DNA of 64,000 nucleotides from Meira nashicola (taxonomy: Eukaryota > Basidiomycota > Exobasidiomycetes > Exobasidiales > Brachybasidiaceae): assembly GCA_001600355.1 (NCBI GenBank), contig BCJU01000001.1, positions 4,092,013 to 4,156,012 on the forward strand. The letters run 5' to 3'. Shown here piece after piece: positions 41,237 through 51,300 of the stretch (position 1 is its first letter; the number at the start of each line of letters is the position of its first letter). Under the pieces are notes generated by a model. That model was not told the origin of the DNA, ran no database searches, and worked only from the letters and a program-made list of their open reading frames with translations. Both the position numbers and the translations under genes were made by a program.

Positions 41237-41258
41237 TACGTATGTACATACATACGTA
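41237..41258. repeat. Perfect 10-bp inverted repeat (TACGTATGTA / TACATACGTA)
   Basis: Arms TACGTATGTA (41237-41246) and TACATACGTA (41249-41258) are perfect reverse complements separated by CA. This is the most symmetric example of the TACATA/TATGTA motif that recurs in the spacers. Confidence 0.6.
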
Positions 41259-41639
41259 TGAATAAACAAATGTGTATCAACTTATCTTTCTATGTATTTG
41301 TGTGGGGCCCGGCTTGATTACGGCCAACTTTATCACTTCCCATGCACGGTTCTTTTAAGATCCTTCCGTATAAGGATTCTATAGCATGATAATTGCATAA
41401 GATCTTCATAAAGCCACAATGATCGTACTCATACATACATATATGTATTCTGTGCATGAAAATTTTATTCCCATGACCATCAAAACAATATTCTGACCAG
41501 ATCAATGAGATTCTCACCCTTACATCAAGTATTTCGGATCGGTGAAAGAAATTATCTTTTGCATCTGAAATTGAAATAAGATTTCTGGATGTCATAATTT
41601 CTCATAAAGGATCCTTTTAGGTACATATGTATGTGCATT

Positions 41640-42430
41640 CTACTTTTTAGGATTATTAACGAAATTCAAGCTATATCCACCTCCTTGACCTTGTTGAACT
41701 TGAAAATTATCCGTTGATAAGCCAAACCACCCTAACATACTATCTCCAACTCCTTTTAGTTTACGCATCATCTCTTCTTTTTCACGTGAACTTGTTTCTT
41801 CAATCTTTGGTTGTAATCGTGCAATGGACGTTCTTAGAGATGTGTCCAAAGAAGGTGGATGAGGTAAGCGTTGAATGTTCTTTAAATCTAAAGTTGAGGG
41901 AAAGAATGATTAGCCTGTCTACCTTTTATGCTTAGTAAGCACTTTCTCTTTACTCACCTTCCATTGCAGATGTTAAACTTGACCACGTACCAATTTGCTC
42001 ATTCGCCTGAGCTCTTCTGTGCAACGCTTTAACATAGTCTGGATCATCTTTTAACGATTCGTTGCACGCTTTCACGGTGTCCTTGTGTTGTTCAAGTTTA
42101 GAATGACATGCAGCAATGTTTGCATAAATGATAGAACGTAATTTTTGCGCTTTTATAGATTCTTCATCTTGTATTTCTTCAATTTCCTGATCTTCATCAA
42201 TCTCGTCACTCTCACGTTTATTTAACCGCGGAGGAAGACTACTAAGAGCATCCGCATATCTCAAAATGGCTTCATCATAATTTGACTTTTCAAAGAGAGT
42301 GTTTGCCTCTGCCTTTAACCGTTGTGCATCCTCATAATCGTTCTATCACGCAAAAGGGGAAAAAGGCAAACAGAAAAAGAATAAGCTTTCATTCAAAGAA
42401 ATAAATAACGTGATAGCTTGTATACATCAT
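41640..42430 (-). CDS. TTC1-like TPR co-chaperone protein, three exons
   Basis: The body is read from exon 41958-42342 (NDYEDAQRLKAEANTLFEKS, RYADALSSLPPRLN, IIYANIAACHSKLEQHKDTV, YVKALHRRAQANEQIGTWSS) and exon 41640-41887 (LKNIQRLPHPPSLDTSL, EEMMRKLKGVGDSMLGWFGL, STDNFQVQQGQGGGYSLNFV). These join with GAT across a 70-nt intron with a gtgagt donor. The order (three TPR units, then the GLSTDNF...YSLNFVNNP tail) is the hallmark of TTC1, a TPR protein that binds Hsp70/Hsp90 and Ras-related partners. A short first exon 42410-42430 (MMYTSYH, donor gttatt) would complete a 217-residue protein. The acidic N-terminal region of animal TTC1 is absent. The ATG lies only 9 bases after the DUS1 stop codon, so the true 5' end is unsure. 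Confidence 0.75.
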
Positions 42431-42439
42431 GCCACCAAG

Positions 42440-43978
42440 TCAACCCACTCTAACTCTTTTATTCGATTCTACTTCCGAATTCATCGTACCCTCTTCGTCC
42501 TGTGCTTGAATGTCATTGATCGTCGTCAAGCCATTAGAATTTACCTTTGACAAAAGTGCAGTCTGCTCTAAACGCAATTTGCGTTTCTCCTTCCGTGCTT
42601 CTGCAGCCTCGCCTACTTCCTCTTTCGGTGGCATTGTTTTTCTATAATACGGCTGCGCAAGCCAATGAGGTACGTAATCGGGATCATTGCCTCCAGTAGC
42701 TGCTTGCCAAGAGAATGTGGGGTTTTGCTGTGATTGTGCTTCGGCAATCTTTGAAGAATATTCAGAAAGCTTCTCGTCGGCCTCTAGAAGTTCTGCTAAG
42801 CGATCCACAAAATAATAAAAAGCCTTAAAGCGTGCTTTACCAGTCGCTTTCAGATCCAAACTTGATTGTCCAAGCATAGGACGCAGATCTCGATGAACTT
42901 CCAAAGCAGGTCTTGTAAGTCTGAATAAATGCGCTTTAATTGCACTTCCAGCTGTAGGTGTATGTAGCCTTTCGCAAATGTCCAAGTATTCCCGTGCAAG
43001 GCTGATAAGTCGAGGAAATGGGAAAGCAGGAGAAAGTGGAAACAAGTCGGTCGGTGAGGCTGGTGCATCGGCAAAGATTGTAGGATTATACAAATTTCCT
43101 TCTGCACTCATCACCCCATCTGCTCCTGTGACATCTAATGCTCTTTGAACGTCTTCGTGATATAGAATATTTCCATTTGCTAGTACGGGTACTTTGACTG
43201 CCTTTTTGACCGCTTTAATCTTTTGCCAATCGGCCAAGCCTGTATTATGACCTTTCATTTCTCTTGTTCGTCCATGCACTGTGATTATTTGAGCTCCAGC
43301 GCGTTCCAACATTTGAGCATATGCTACCGTTCTGTCCACGCAATCGAAAACTCGCATTTTTGCAGTGACTGGAACTTTGAGGTTGATATGCAATATATTG
43401 ATCAAACGGAAGATCAATTGCCAATCCGATTGTAAAAAAGATCCGTAATGACCTCTTTTGGCGATATGTTGAGGACATCCAAGGTTCAAATCAACAGCCT
43501 GACAATAAGGTTCGACAATCTTTGCGGATTGTAAGAGCAATTCAGGATCATTACCACAGAATTGCACAATCACAGGTTCATCAGTATCAATGCTGTTGCT
43601 CTTTAAACCTTCCGCGCTGCTCTCTCCTGGCTTGAATTCTATCGATCGAGCTCCTTCTTCCTGTAATGCTTTATCTTTTGCAATCCAAAAGTCTACATCG
43701 TGTTCAGGTCCATGGGATGCAGTCATTTGGGAAAACCTTCTTGAGTTAATCATTGGTGTATATACCAGTTGTGCGCCATGTCTTCTGGAAAGAATACGCC
43801 AAGCCAATTCTGATTGATCTACCATCGGAGCAACGACATATTTTGGCGATCCCATAGATGCATACAAGTCCCATGAACTTAACTTCTTGTGTTCCGGTTC
43901 ACCCGTCGGTGGAAAGGCATCCAATGCCAGTATTGGATTGCTCGGATCATCGTCCTTCGGTAGCTCAACGGCTGGCAT
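42440..43978 (-). CDS. DUS1: tRNA-dihydrouridine synthase (Dus1 type)
   Basis: 512 residues from the ATG of MPAVELPKDDD. Dus signature: KYVVAPMVDQSELAWRIL, MINSRRF, VIVQFCGNDPELLLQSA, then the catalytic site VDLNLGCPQHIAKRGHYGSF with Cys168. FMN/substrate residues follow in VTAKMRVFDCVDRTVAYAQM, ITVHGRTREMKGHNTGLADW, VPVLANGNILYHEDVQ and DGVMSAEGNLYNPTIF. Dus1 reduces uridine 16/17 in the D-loop of cytosolic tRNAs using NADPH. The C terminus has a Lys/Arg-rich helical extension (EARKEKRKLRLEQTALLS). The frame remains open for 88 codons upstream of this ATG with a presequence-like composition but no ATG (see findings). It shares a divergent upstream region with QCR7. Confidence 0.94.
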   Translation of the reverse strand: MPAVELPKDDDPSNPILALDAFPPTGEPEHKKLSSWDLYASMGSPKYVVAPMVDQSELAWRILSRRHGAQLVYTPMINSRRFSQMTASHGPEHDVDFWIAKDKALQEEGARSIEFKPGESSAEGLKSNSIDTDEPVIVQFCGNDPELLLQSAKIVEPYCQAVDLNLGCPQHIAKRGHYGSFLQSDWQLIFRLINILHINLKVPVTAKMRVFDCVDRTVAYAQMLERAGAQIITVHGRTREMKGHNTGLADWQKIKAVKKAVKVPVLANGNILYHEDVQRALDVTGADGVMSAEGNLYNPTIFADAPASPTDLFPLSPAFPFPRLISLAREYLDICERLHTPTAGSAIKAHLFRLTRPALEVHRDLRPMLGQSSLDLKATGKARFKAFYYFVDRLAELLEADEKLSEYSSKIAEAQSQQNPTFSWQAATGGNDPDYVPHWLAQPYYRKTMPPKEEVGEAAEARKEKRKLRLEQTALLSKVNSNGLTTINDIQAQDEEGTMNSEVESNKRVRVG

Positions 43979-44602
43979 GATGGAAATGAATCTTTTATGC
44001 TGAAATGAGGGTGCAACTGACTTCTTTTGATGAATGGAAGAGGTGTAGATCGTTGGTAGGTGAATATGTTGGACTCTCTCAATCGTTCGCCAGGATCGAG
44101 ATGTAGGTGCCACACAAAACCTCTGGCTGACGAAGCCGGCTCTAAATGAAGGTGACAAGATCTTCGTCTTGCCTGAATAGATGGGTATATAGAAATGGTT
44201 ATAAAAGGGAATGAAAGAGTGTAAAGACGCACATAGTGCCAACTAGTCTATATCACGGGTAGGAGCATTCAGAGTAAGGGAACCGATTCCAAAATTCTAA
44301 ATCACGTGCCAGTTGCCTTAATAAGCCTTGCAAGGATTGATGTTCCGAAAAACGCCTTTGGGCCAAGCTTGATTCGAATTTGTTAAAGCAGTTGACCGGT
44401 GTGCGCGATTTCCCTCCAAGCAGGTGCAACAATAATCCAAGCTCTGTGATTGGCGCCAAAGTCAGAGGCGTGCGTGCGTGCGTTGGCGTGCACAAACTGT
44501 GTTATTAGACAGGCTTCCGAAGATATGAATTATAATAACTTCAAGCCTTCGCCATCAATTTTTTGTTCTGACCACCAACTCTATTCACCCTACAATCTCA
44601 AA
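43979..44602. promoter_or_regulatory. Divergent upstream region of DUS1 and QCR7
   Basis: 624 bases. Contains a perfect TTGGCGCCAA palindrome overlapping an inverted CCAAT (GATTGG) at 44448-44460, 143 bases from the QCR7 ATG. The DUS1-side part overlaps the in-frame open extension of DUS1 (43979-44242). Confidence 0.5.
44448..44460. promoter_or_regulatory. CCAAT/E2F-like palindrome upstream of QCR7
   Basis: GATTGGCGCCAAA combines an inverted CCAAT box, the site used by the HAP complex on respiratory genes, with a TTGGCGCCAA palindrome resembling E2F sites. Placement suits QCR7. Confidence 0.35.
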
Positions 44603-45072
44603 ATGTCGCTTTCATTACAAGGTTGGAACTTGACAAAGTTTGTCAAAAGTTCGCCAGCTTTAATGCGTGCTTTGACACCAGTCGCAAATGCATTTGCCAA
44701 TGCTGCAGGACATCGTAAATTGGGATTAAAATACGATGATTTGATCATCGAAGAGAATCCAGAAATGCAAAAGGTAGGTTATTAAACAAAATCACAGGTA
44801 TGATAAGAAACAGACGCTGACAAATTAACCCCCCTCTTCACCCATTCTCACAGGCACTTGGACGTCTCTCTGAACGTGAATCATACGATCGCGCTTTCCG
44901 TCTTAGACAAGCAATCCACCTTTCCGCCCTACATCGTGAATTGCCAAAAGAACAATGGCTAAAAGCAGAGGATGACAAACGTTACGTCTCACCAATTCTA
45001 GAAGAAGTCGTTAAAGAGAACGCCGAACGGGAAGCTTGGGATACCGTCAAGGTGAAGAAAGCCGGTAACTAA
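44603..45072 (+). CDS. QCR7: Cytochrome bc1 complex subunit 7 (14 kDa, UQCRB family)
   Basis: Two exons, 44603-44773 and 44854-45072, joined across an 80-nt intron (gtaggt..cag), give 129 residues. The translation MSLSLQGWNLTKFVKSSPAL, then HRKLGLKYDDLIIEENPEMQ, ALGRLSERESYDRAFRLRQA, IHLSALHRELPKEQWLKAED and DKRYVSPILEEVVKENAERE matches Qcr7/UQCRB throughout. This subunit sits on the matrix side of respiratory complex III near the quinone site and is needed for assembly. No cleavable presequence is expected. Length is close to yeast Qcr7 (127). Confidence 0.96.
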
Positions 45073-45364
45073 ATTTTCAATTATCGCCTTTCGACATTCA
45101 ACTTCCTCTCTTCTACCCACTGTAACAAATAATCAGCTCAACAGCCATTCTCAGTAATGAATCGAAATATCCGAAAGCTTTTACGTGTGATACGGAAGAT
45201 ATTTAAAAGGTGTGTGGTATTGCATTACAGGTGGCGCTGGTAAAGCCTCGTACTTTTACAACAGAAGAAAGTCGTGGTAAAACGTCTCCAATCGAGTTGG
45301 GGAGGTAGGTGAGAAGGGAAGATGGGAAATGGTTGTAATGAATGAGAGATGATTGTGGTATAAA

Positions 45365-48300
45365 TTATTCAGCAGTACTGCTTTGTATAGAAGAAGATCT
45401 TGCAAATTTTGCACGTAATTGTGCTAAACGATCATCATTTACACTAAGTCGATTCGTACTTGGTGAAGAAGGATTAGGGCTCTGAGTTGCTCTCAAACTT
45501 GCAATGCCATTTCCAGGCGTTGAAGGCGAAGAAGTAATTCCTGCCAGAGCGGCTAAATTCAAATTTGAAGTTCTGCTTGACGATGGACTCATATAACTAT
45601 TCCTTTGTGTTTCCCCATTTCTTCCGGCATAGTTTGTCGTTGGGAACGAATTTCGAGTTGAAGGTGAAGAAGAGCTTTGAGCGCTTGGACTACTAAAAAT
45701 CATACTTTGTCTTGGAGTCATTGTATCATCCGTGAAAGGCGAAGGTTCTCCATCCTCTAAAGCATGATTAGCCATTGCTCGTTTGATAAACTTTTGGAAT
45801 ATAGGTCCAGTTTGCTCTAGCGAACGCATAATATGTCCTTCCTTTTCGGGATACCTTCGACTGAACAGATATAAATCTCGAATTGCAGACCTTGATTCGG
45901 ATTTGTTGCTGATCCTATCGAAAATTTGACGCAATTCCGCTGCACTGCCTTCGTCCGATGTAGTCACGCTGATTTGACTTTCGGAGCGAGCCATCGAACT
46001 TGCCTCCGAATGAGTTCGCGAACGTTCCGGCATCCTCTGCCTTCTGCTCGCTGTGGATGGAGTGCTGGGCATTGAAGGTGATAGACGGGCTTGAGCTTCA
46101 TCATCAAAAACAGCATCTTCTGGTGCCCTTGCTGCTTTTGCTTCTCGTCCATCTTCGCTCGAAAGTTGATGCTCTCCAGGATCGCAAGCTCTCAGAAGAT
46201 AGGTATACACATGGCTATGTTCGGCATCTGGGATACCTTCTAGTAAATCCAAAGCTTGTTCTCCAAATGCATTACCAATATGAGTAATGATCACTTTGAT
46301 CGTGCGTAGCGGAATGTCACTCATTGGCATCCCGTTCGCTGCTCTTTCTTTCCAAATGACAGGTGGAATAGCCTGAAGGAATGTTTCCAAGTCCTGTAAC
46401 AAAAGAGCTGCGTCCACCAAATCATCTTGCAAGCTTTGTGTAAGTTTACGTGTCATCTTCCAAATACATTTGCAAATCAAATCGGCAAATTTGACGCGCT
46501 TGTCAACCAATTCAGAATCGCCTCTGCTTTGAAGATCTTCCAAATCTTCCGTTGCTTCCGTCAATATTGTCAAGCATGCTCCGAACAAGACATTCATGTT
46601 GCATGAAGAGAAGGATCTCAAGACCATGATGTTAAGATAACGACCTTGAGTTTGTGTCTCAGCGTCTTCGGCGCCCTTTGTTCCGATCAATTGTGATAAA
46701 AGCTCGGTAAGAAGAACAACAAGAGCGGGTTTCGTAACATAGCTTCCCAATGTTCTCTGTGTGCCTTCGAATGGGTCATCCCATAGACGTGTGTTGTCAA
46801 AGATGTTCGTGCCAGTATACATCAAATGTTTCTTTAATCGTTCTGCTTCGGCCGTCTTATTATTCATTTGACCATAAGCTCGATGCATCAATTTGCCATA
46901 AGCGACTGCAAGTCGATCTGCGCTTTGCACCAAGGCTGGCGAACAATTTTGAATATCTGTCGCAAGTTTCTTCAATGCTCTCACACTTCGATCACTATCG
47001 CTTGACAAGATCTCGTTGATCGTTTGTTCAACATCCCAAAGTTCTTCATCGTGTCCGTTCTCATCCGATCTTTTTGTAAAAGGTAATTTGGCTTCGCTTG
47101 ATGCTTTCTTCAACTCAGCCGGATTCGCATTCACAGCTCCATTGTTACTTCCAAACGTACGAGAAGAAGGTCGTTGCAAACCTGAAACAGATTGTGGCGC
47201 TTGAACACGGGAAAAGCGAGCATCAGGATGAGATTGACGATCTGGCAACCCCGAAGGTCCATTGCTTGCTTTTCCGCCCAATTGCCCTATCATGGAAGCA
47301 GGCCTTGCCAACCTGGAAGGGATTGCCATTCTACTTTGCGTGGGTGGCTGTATCTGTGCTGCGCCAGCCCTTGGTTTGGGTAAGGTTGAAGTAGTTAATG
47401 CTTGTCTTGGCGTTGCTGTAGGTTGGGTAATTCTGTCTACTGGAGGATTGGAGGTTACTAGAGTAGGCTCATGTACTGCAGCAGCATCTTCTGATCCATT
47501 CGAAGCAGACACAGTCACCCTTCGAAGTCTCTCCTCTAACAAACCGCGATCTCGTAGAGGTAGTTCACCAACATACTGCCAAATTGCGTCTCCTACGATC
47601 TTGTACACTTCTGAGATGGCCATTAAAGCTCCCGTTCTGACACCATTATCACGATCAGAAATGTGCACAGCAATTAAAGGCATCATTTTCGGCAAAGAAC
47701 AAATTTGCGTTCCATATCTGTGGAAAAGATGAGCCAATTCAGCTAGACACTCCGTTCGAACACGTGAATTCTTGCTAGGCAATCCTTCTTCCATATAGTG
47801 ACCCAAAACTTTACTCGGTGGATAGATGTTAGTCACCTTTCGCAGAATGTCGGATCGTATGCGATCGCGGAAGGCAACTTTCGGGTCACCAAATTTGGCC
47901 AAAATACAAGGAAGGATAGCGTTAGCCTCATAATCTGACATATGATACTCTTGACTGCGTAGGACGGCGATCAATTGATTCAAAAGGTCCAAACACTTCA
48001 AAGCGATCGATGTATTATTGTCCGTCAATCGAATGGCCACATACTTGAAGAGCAGGTCGGAATTTGCTTTGATACGTGCAATAGCCTCATCTGAAGTGAT
48101 TGCGTATTCCTCCATAGCCGTTTCTGTATGTGCTAGATGATCAATTAGAACAGTTAAAGCAGACAAATAATCACGTTCTGCATTGTGATCTTTTGAAAAC
48201 ATTTTATCAATCAATGCCGGATTCAAATGATGTTCACATTGTGCTCGCAAAGTTTCTGCGAGATCTGAACGTGGAGCAGCATCTGCACCAATCCAGTACA

Positions 48301-51300
48301 ATGAATTCTTGCCACCTTCACGTTTCTCTCGCATCAATTTGAATTTCTCATCTCCGTTCACGAATGGTGCACTTTTTTCCGTTGCAGCAACGTTGGAAGA
48401 TGAGGAAGATGAATTTGTTGCAACAGGCGCATACGTTGTCTTTCGAACTCCAACTCGAGGTAGACGTGCTGGAGTTGCTTCGTTTGGATTTGTAGCACTC
48501 GTCGATTGTCCCACACCTGGAGCTTTCAGAGATCTGCCTACTGCCGTGGGCGCTTTCACTCCTCCCGCTCGTCCTGAAATCGATGATGCTGAAGATGAGG
48601 CAGAGCGTGCATCATCCATCGTTGATGGCGTAGGTGCTTGTGCTGCTCTTCGAACGACATTTGGAGCTCTTGCAGGCGCAGAACTCGTCGATGTACCATT
48701 TTCTAATCTAGCCGAAACAACATGCGATGGAGGTGGCGGAGGTGGCGCTTTAGAAGAAGCTTGTCCTTTGGCGGCATCAATGAGAGGAATAACGGTATTG
48801 CGAGAAGCGGCTTTCAAAGAGTTGGTCTGTTCCATAACAAATTTGTAGCCTGCTCTCATGATGATGAAAGGCAAAACACTTTGCGCTGCTTTGCGCACTG
48901 CGGCTAACTTGTCATCCAAGCAAACGATAGCCGGAAATGCTAATCCACTCAAATCCGTATTCTTATCGGGAGAATGCTGTTCAAACCAGACGCCTAGCCA
49001 AACGAAAAGATCTTGACGTAAAGTGGGATTAGCAGCTTTGCTCTCTAAAACGCTCACAAATCCCGAAATCATTGGAGAAGCTCCAGTTTGTTCAGCCATT
49101 GCAGTCAATGCTTTTGAAGCAGCGGCGCGAAGGGGAGCTTTTGCATCTGCCAATACTTGCGTAACAGATGGTACAAACATTCTCACAAAGCCTTCAAATC
49201 CTTTGCCCATTCCTGTAGAGATTTTGCACAGTGCATCCAGGGCCAGGGTTCTTACTTGAACATTATTGTCGGAAAAGCGAGTCTTCAATGCCGTACCAAG
49301 CTCACCCATTTTAGGCTTTAGACGTGTATTAGCATCAAGAATGGCATGAATCTCCTCCAAACCTTCTTTCCGCTCTTTCCAATTAGCATCTCCCAGCTTG
49401 GCAACAGCTAAAGAAGGGATGACATTATCAAGATCAACTCGTGGAATCAATGCATCCAATGCATCTTCTTCTTCCGGAGAAGGACCAGTCGGACCTTCGC
49501 CAGCAGACTCTGCTGTTGCTTTTGGACGTGTCTCTTCGCATGTGCGTGTTGGCGTTGGTGCCGGCTCTTTTGATGCCTTTTCAATTTCTGCTTCTACTGT
49601 CGATCGCAATTGTGGATTGATGTCTCCTAGAAGATTTGTCAGAGCAGGTCCGAGGAATCTGGACAGAGTACCGATGCATGTAGTAGCATTCGTTCTCACA
49701 GCAGCGTTTGCAGATTTCAAGCAACTCAATAGGTGATCTACCAACCCACGGACATCAATATTGGCTGTTCCAAAATCTAGAAGAGCTTGATTGACCCACA
49801 TTAAGGAATCAGCAATGGCTTTAGGTGCTTTCAAATTGCTTAGAGGCGTTAAAGCTTGACTAATGACGAATCCAATAGAAGTGCGTTCTCCATATTGCAT
49901 CAATGTATCAGCAGCAGGCACCTTGAGCTTTATGTCACCTAGCTTTTCACAAAGAGGGGCAATAGAAATTGCGATTGATGACCTACCAAAGGACGGACAA
50001 TCGGTCGAAAGCATCTTGAAAGCATTATAAACTTCGCTCATCACTTGAAAATTGCTCTCTTTCCATCCAGGCTTACGTGATAAGAAGCGAACGATCAATT
50101 CGCTTTCTACAGTCTCACACTCTAATTTGAGCCATTCATTGAATTTGACCATTGCAGCCAATCGATCTTTCCAAACGCTCGTTGAAAGTTCCTCTTGTAT
50201 GTGTGAAGGCACGATTTCATTAGAGCGAGCTTCCGCCTCATCTGGATGATAGCGATACTTGACAGGTTCGTTTACACCAGCTGCTTTACTTGATCCTGCT
50301 GTACCGGCAGCTTTCTTTGCTGTTAGTGCGGGGCGGGATGTCGGTGCGGCAGCAGGCTTAGCTGCAGCAGGTTTACTGGCTCCGGCGAGCAAACGAGCGG
50401 GAGGTCCACGAGATACTGCAGCAGGTGCTCTAGCTGCAGCGGGAGCTGGTGATGGAACAACACTTGCCTTTTCAGCAGCTGCTACAACGGCAGGTTTCTG
50501 TGCAGCAGCAACGGGAGCAGGTCTGCTCTGTGGCTTTGGAGGAGCTGCGGCTGGTGCTGGCCTGCCAGCTGGCGCGGAAACGGCTTGTTTGACCTTAACG
50601 GTAGCCGATTTGTACTGTTCCTGAATCTTGCCCTTCTTTATATCATCCAGACCATCGATGTATTGATTCATGGCCCTCTCACCGATCAATTTCATTAGTG
50701 TTCCTAGACCTTGTGCACCTGCATCACGCACATCAGACGATCCATCAGCAGTAGCCGCAACCAATGCATCTGCAATGGGTTTGACGTCAGATTTGGCTGG
50801 CATCGATCGTGTTTCACGCAAACAACGAACTAAGAACTGAATCGCTCCTGTTTTGACTTGAGGATTCTTATGCTTTGTGGCATTTAAAGTCTGTTCGAGA
50901 ATATCGCTGAAGGAAACTGTTTGGAAGACTGCATCCAAGGTGTCTGCCAGTACCTTTACAGTTGATTCTTTACGTTCTTTGAGCTTTTCCAGAAGTGCAG
51001 GTAAGGCCTTATCTTTGTTCTTTGCAAAAGCTCCCCGCAATCCTAGTGCGAATTTCTGAATGCATTGACATGCGGATAAAACGACATTAATATTGACATC
51101 TTTCTTTACCTTTTCGCTCAGAATGTCGATAATCGAGTCTAAAGCAGGCGTATGAATTATCTTTGGTGTGCTCTCCAAAGCCTTTAAACATTGATCAATC
51201 ACTTCCTTCCTTTCTAGCCATTTGGTACTGTTGATCATCTCATCGAAGTTCTCCGGCCATTCTTTAGATTTGAGAGGGTCTTTTGGATCTAAAAACTCAA

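Larger units (their letters stand above)
35481..41639. other. 6.2 kb gene-poor region upstream of the PCL cyclin
   Basis: No convincing gene in about 6.2 kb, in a window that otherwise averages one gene per 2-3 kb. The longest frame (37181-37828, minus) translates to hydrophobic low-complexity sequence opposite a purine-rich tract and is not credible. Recurrent features are TACATATGTA-like motifs (35772, 36769, 40975, 41237, 41430, 41621), a 14-base GC palindrome (39908), and ACGCGT at about 37900, 38344 and 38418. The right part (about 40.4-41.0 kb) is very AT-rich. Possible roles: an extended cyclin control region, a non-coding transcript, or less likely an origin or small centromere-like locus. 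Confidence 0.55.

Noticed and set aside
35481..41639. tRNA genes or transposon remnants in the gene-poor region
   Set aside because: I looked for B-box-like GGTTCGANTCC strings, long terminal repeats and reverse-transcriptase or transposase motifs and saw none; a tRNA scan and repeat search would be decisive.
44450..44602. Upstream in-frame extension of QCR7
   Set aside because: QCR7 aligns with its family from MSLSLQGWNL; the extension overlaps the CCAAT-containing promoter.
48309..48848. 179-codon open frame antisense to the TOG gene
   Set aside because: It mirrors the Ala/Ser/Pro-rich linker of the TOG protein; low-complexity coding sequence often leaves the opposite strand open.
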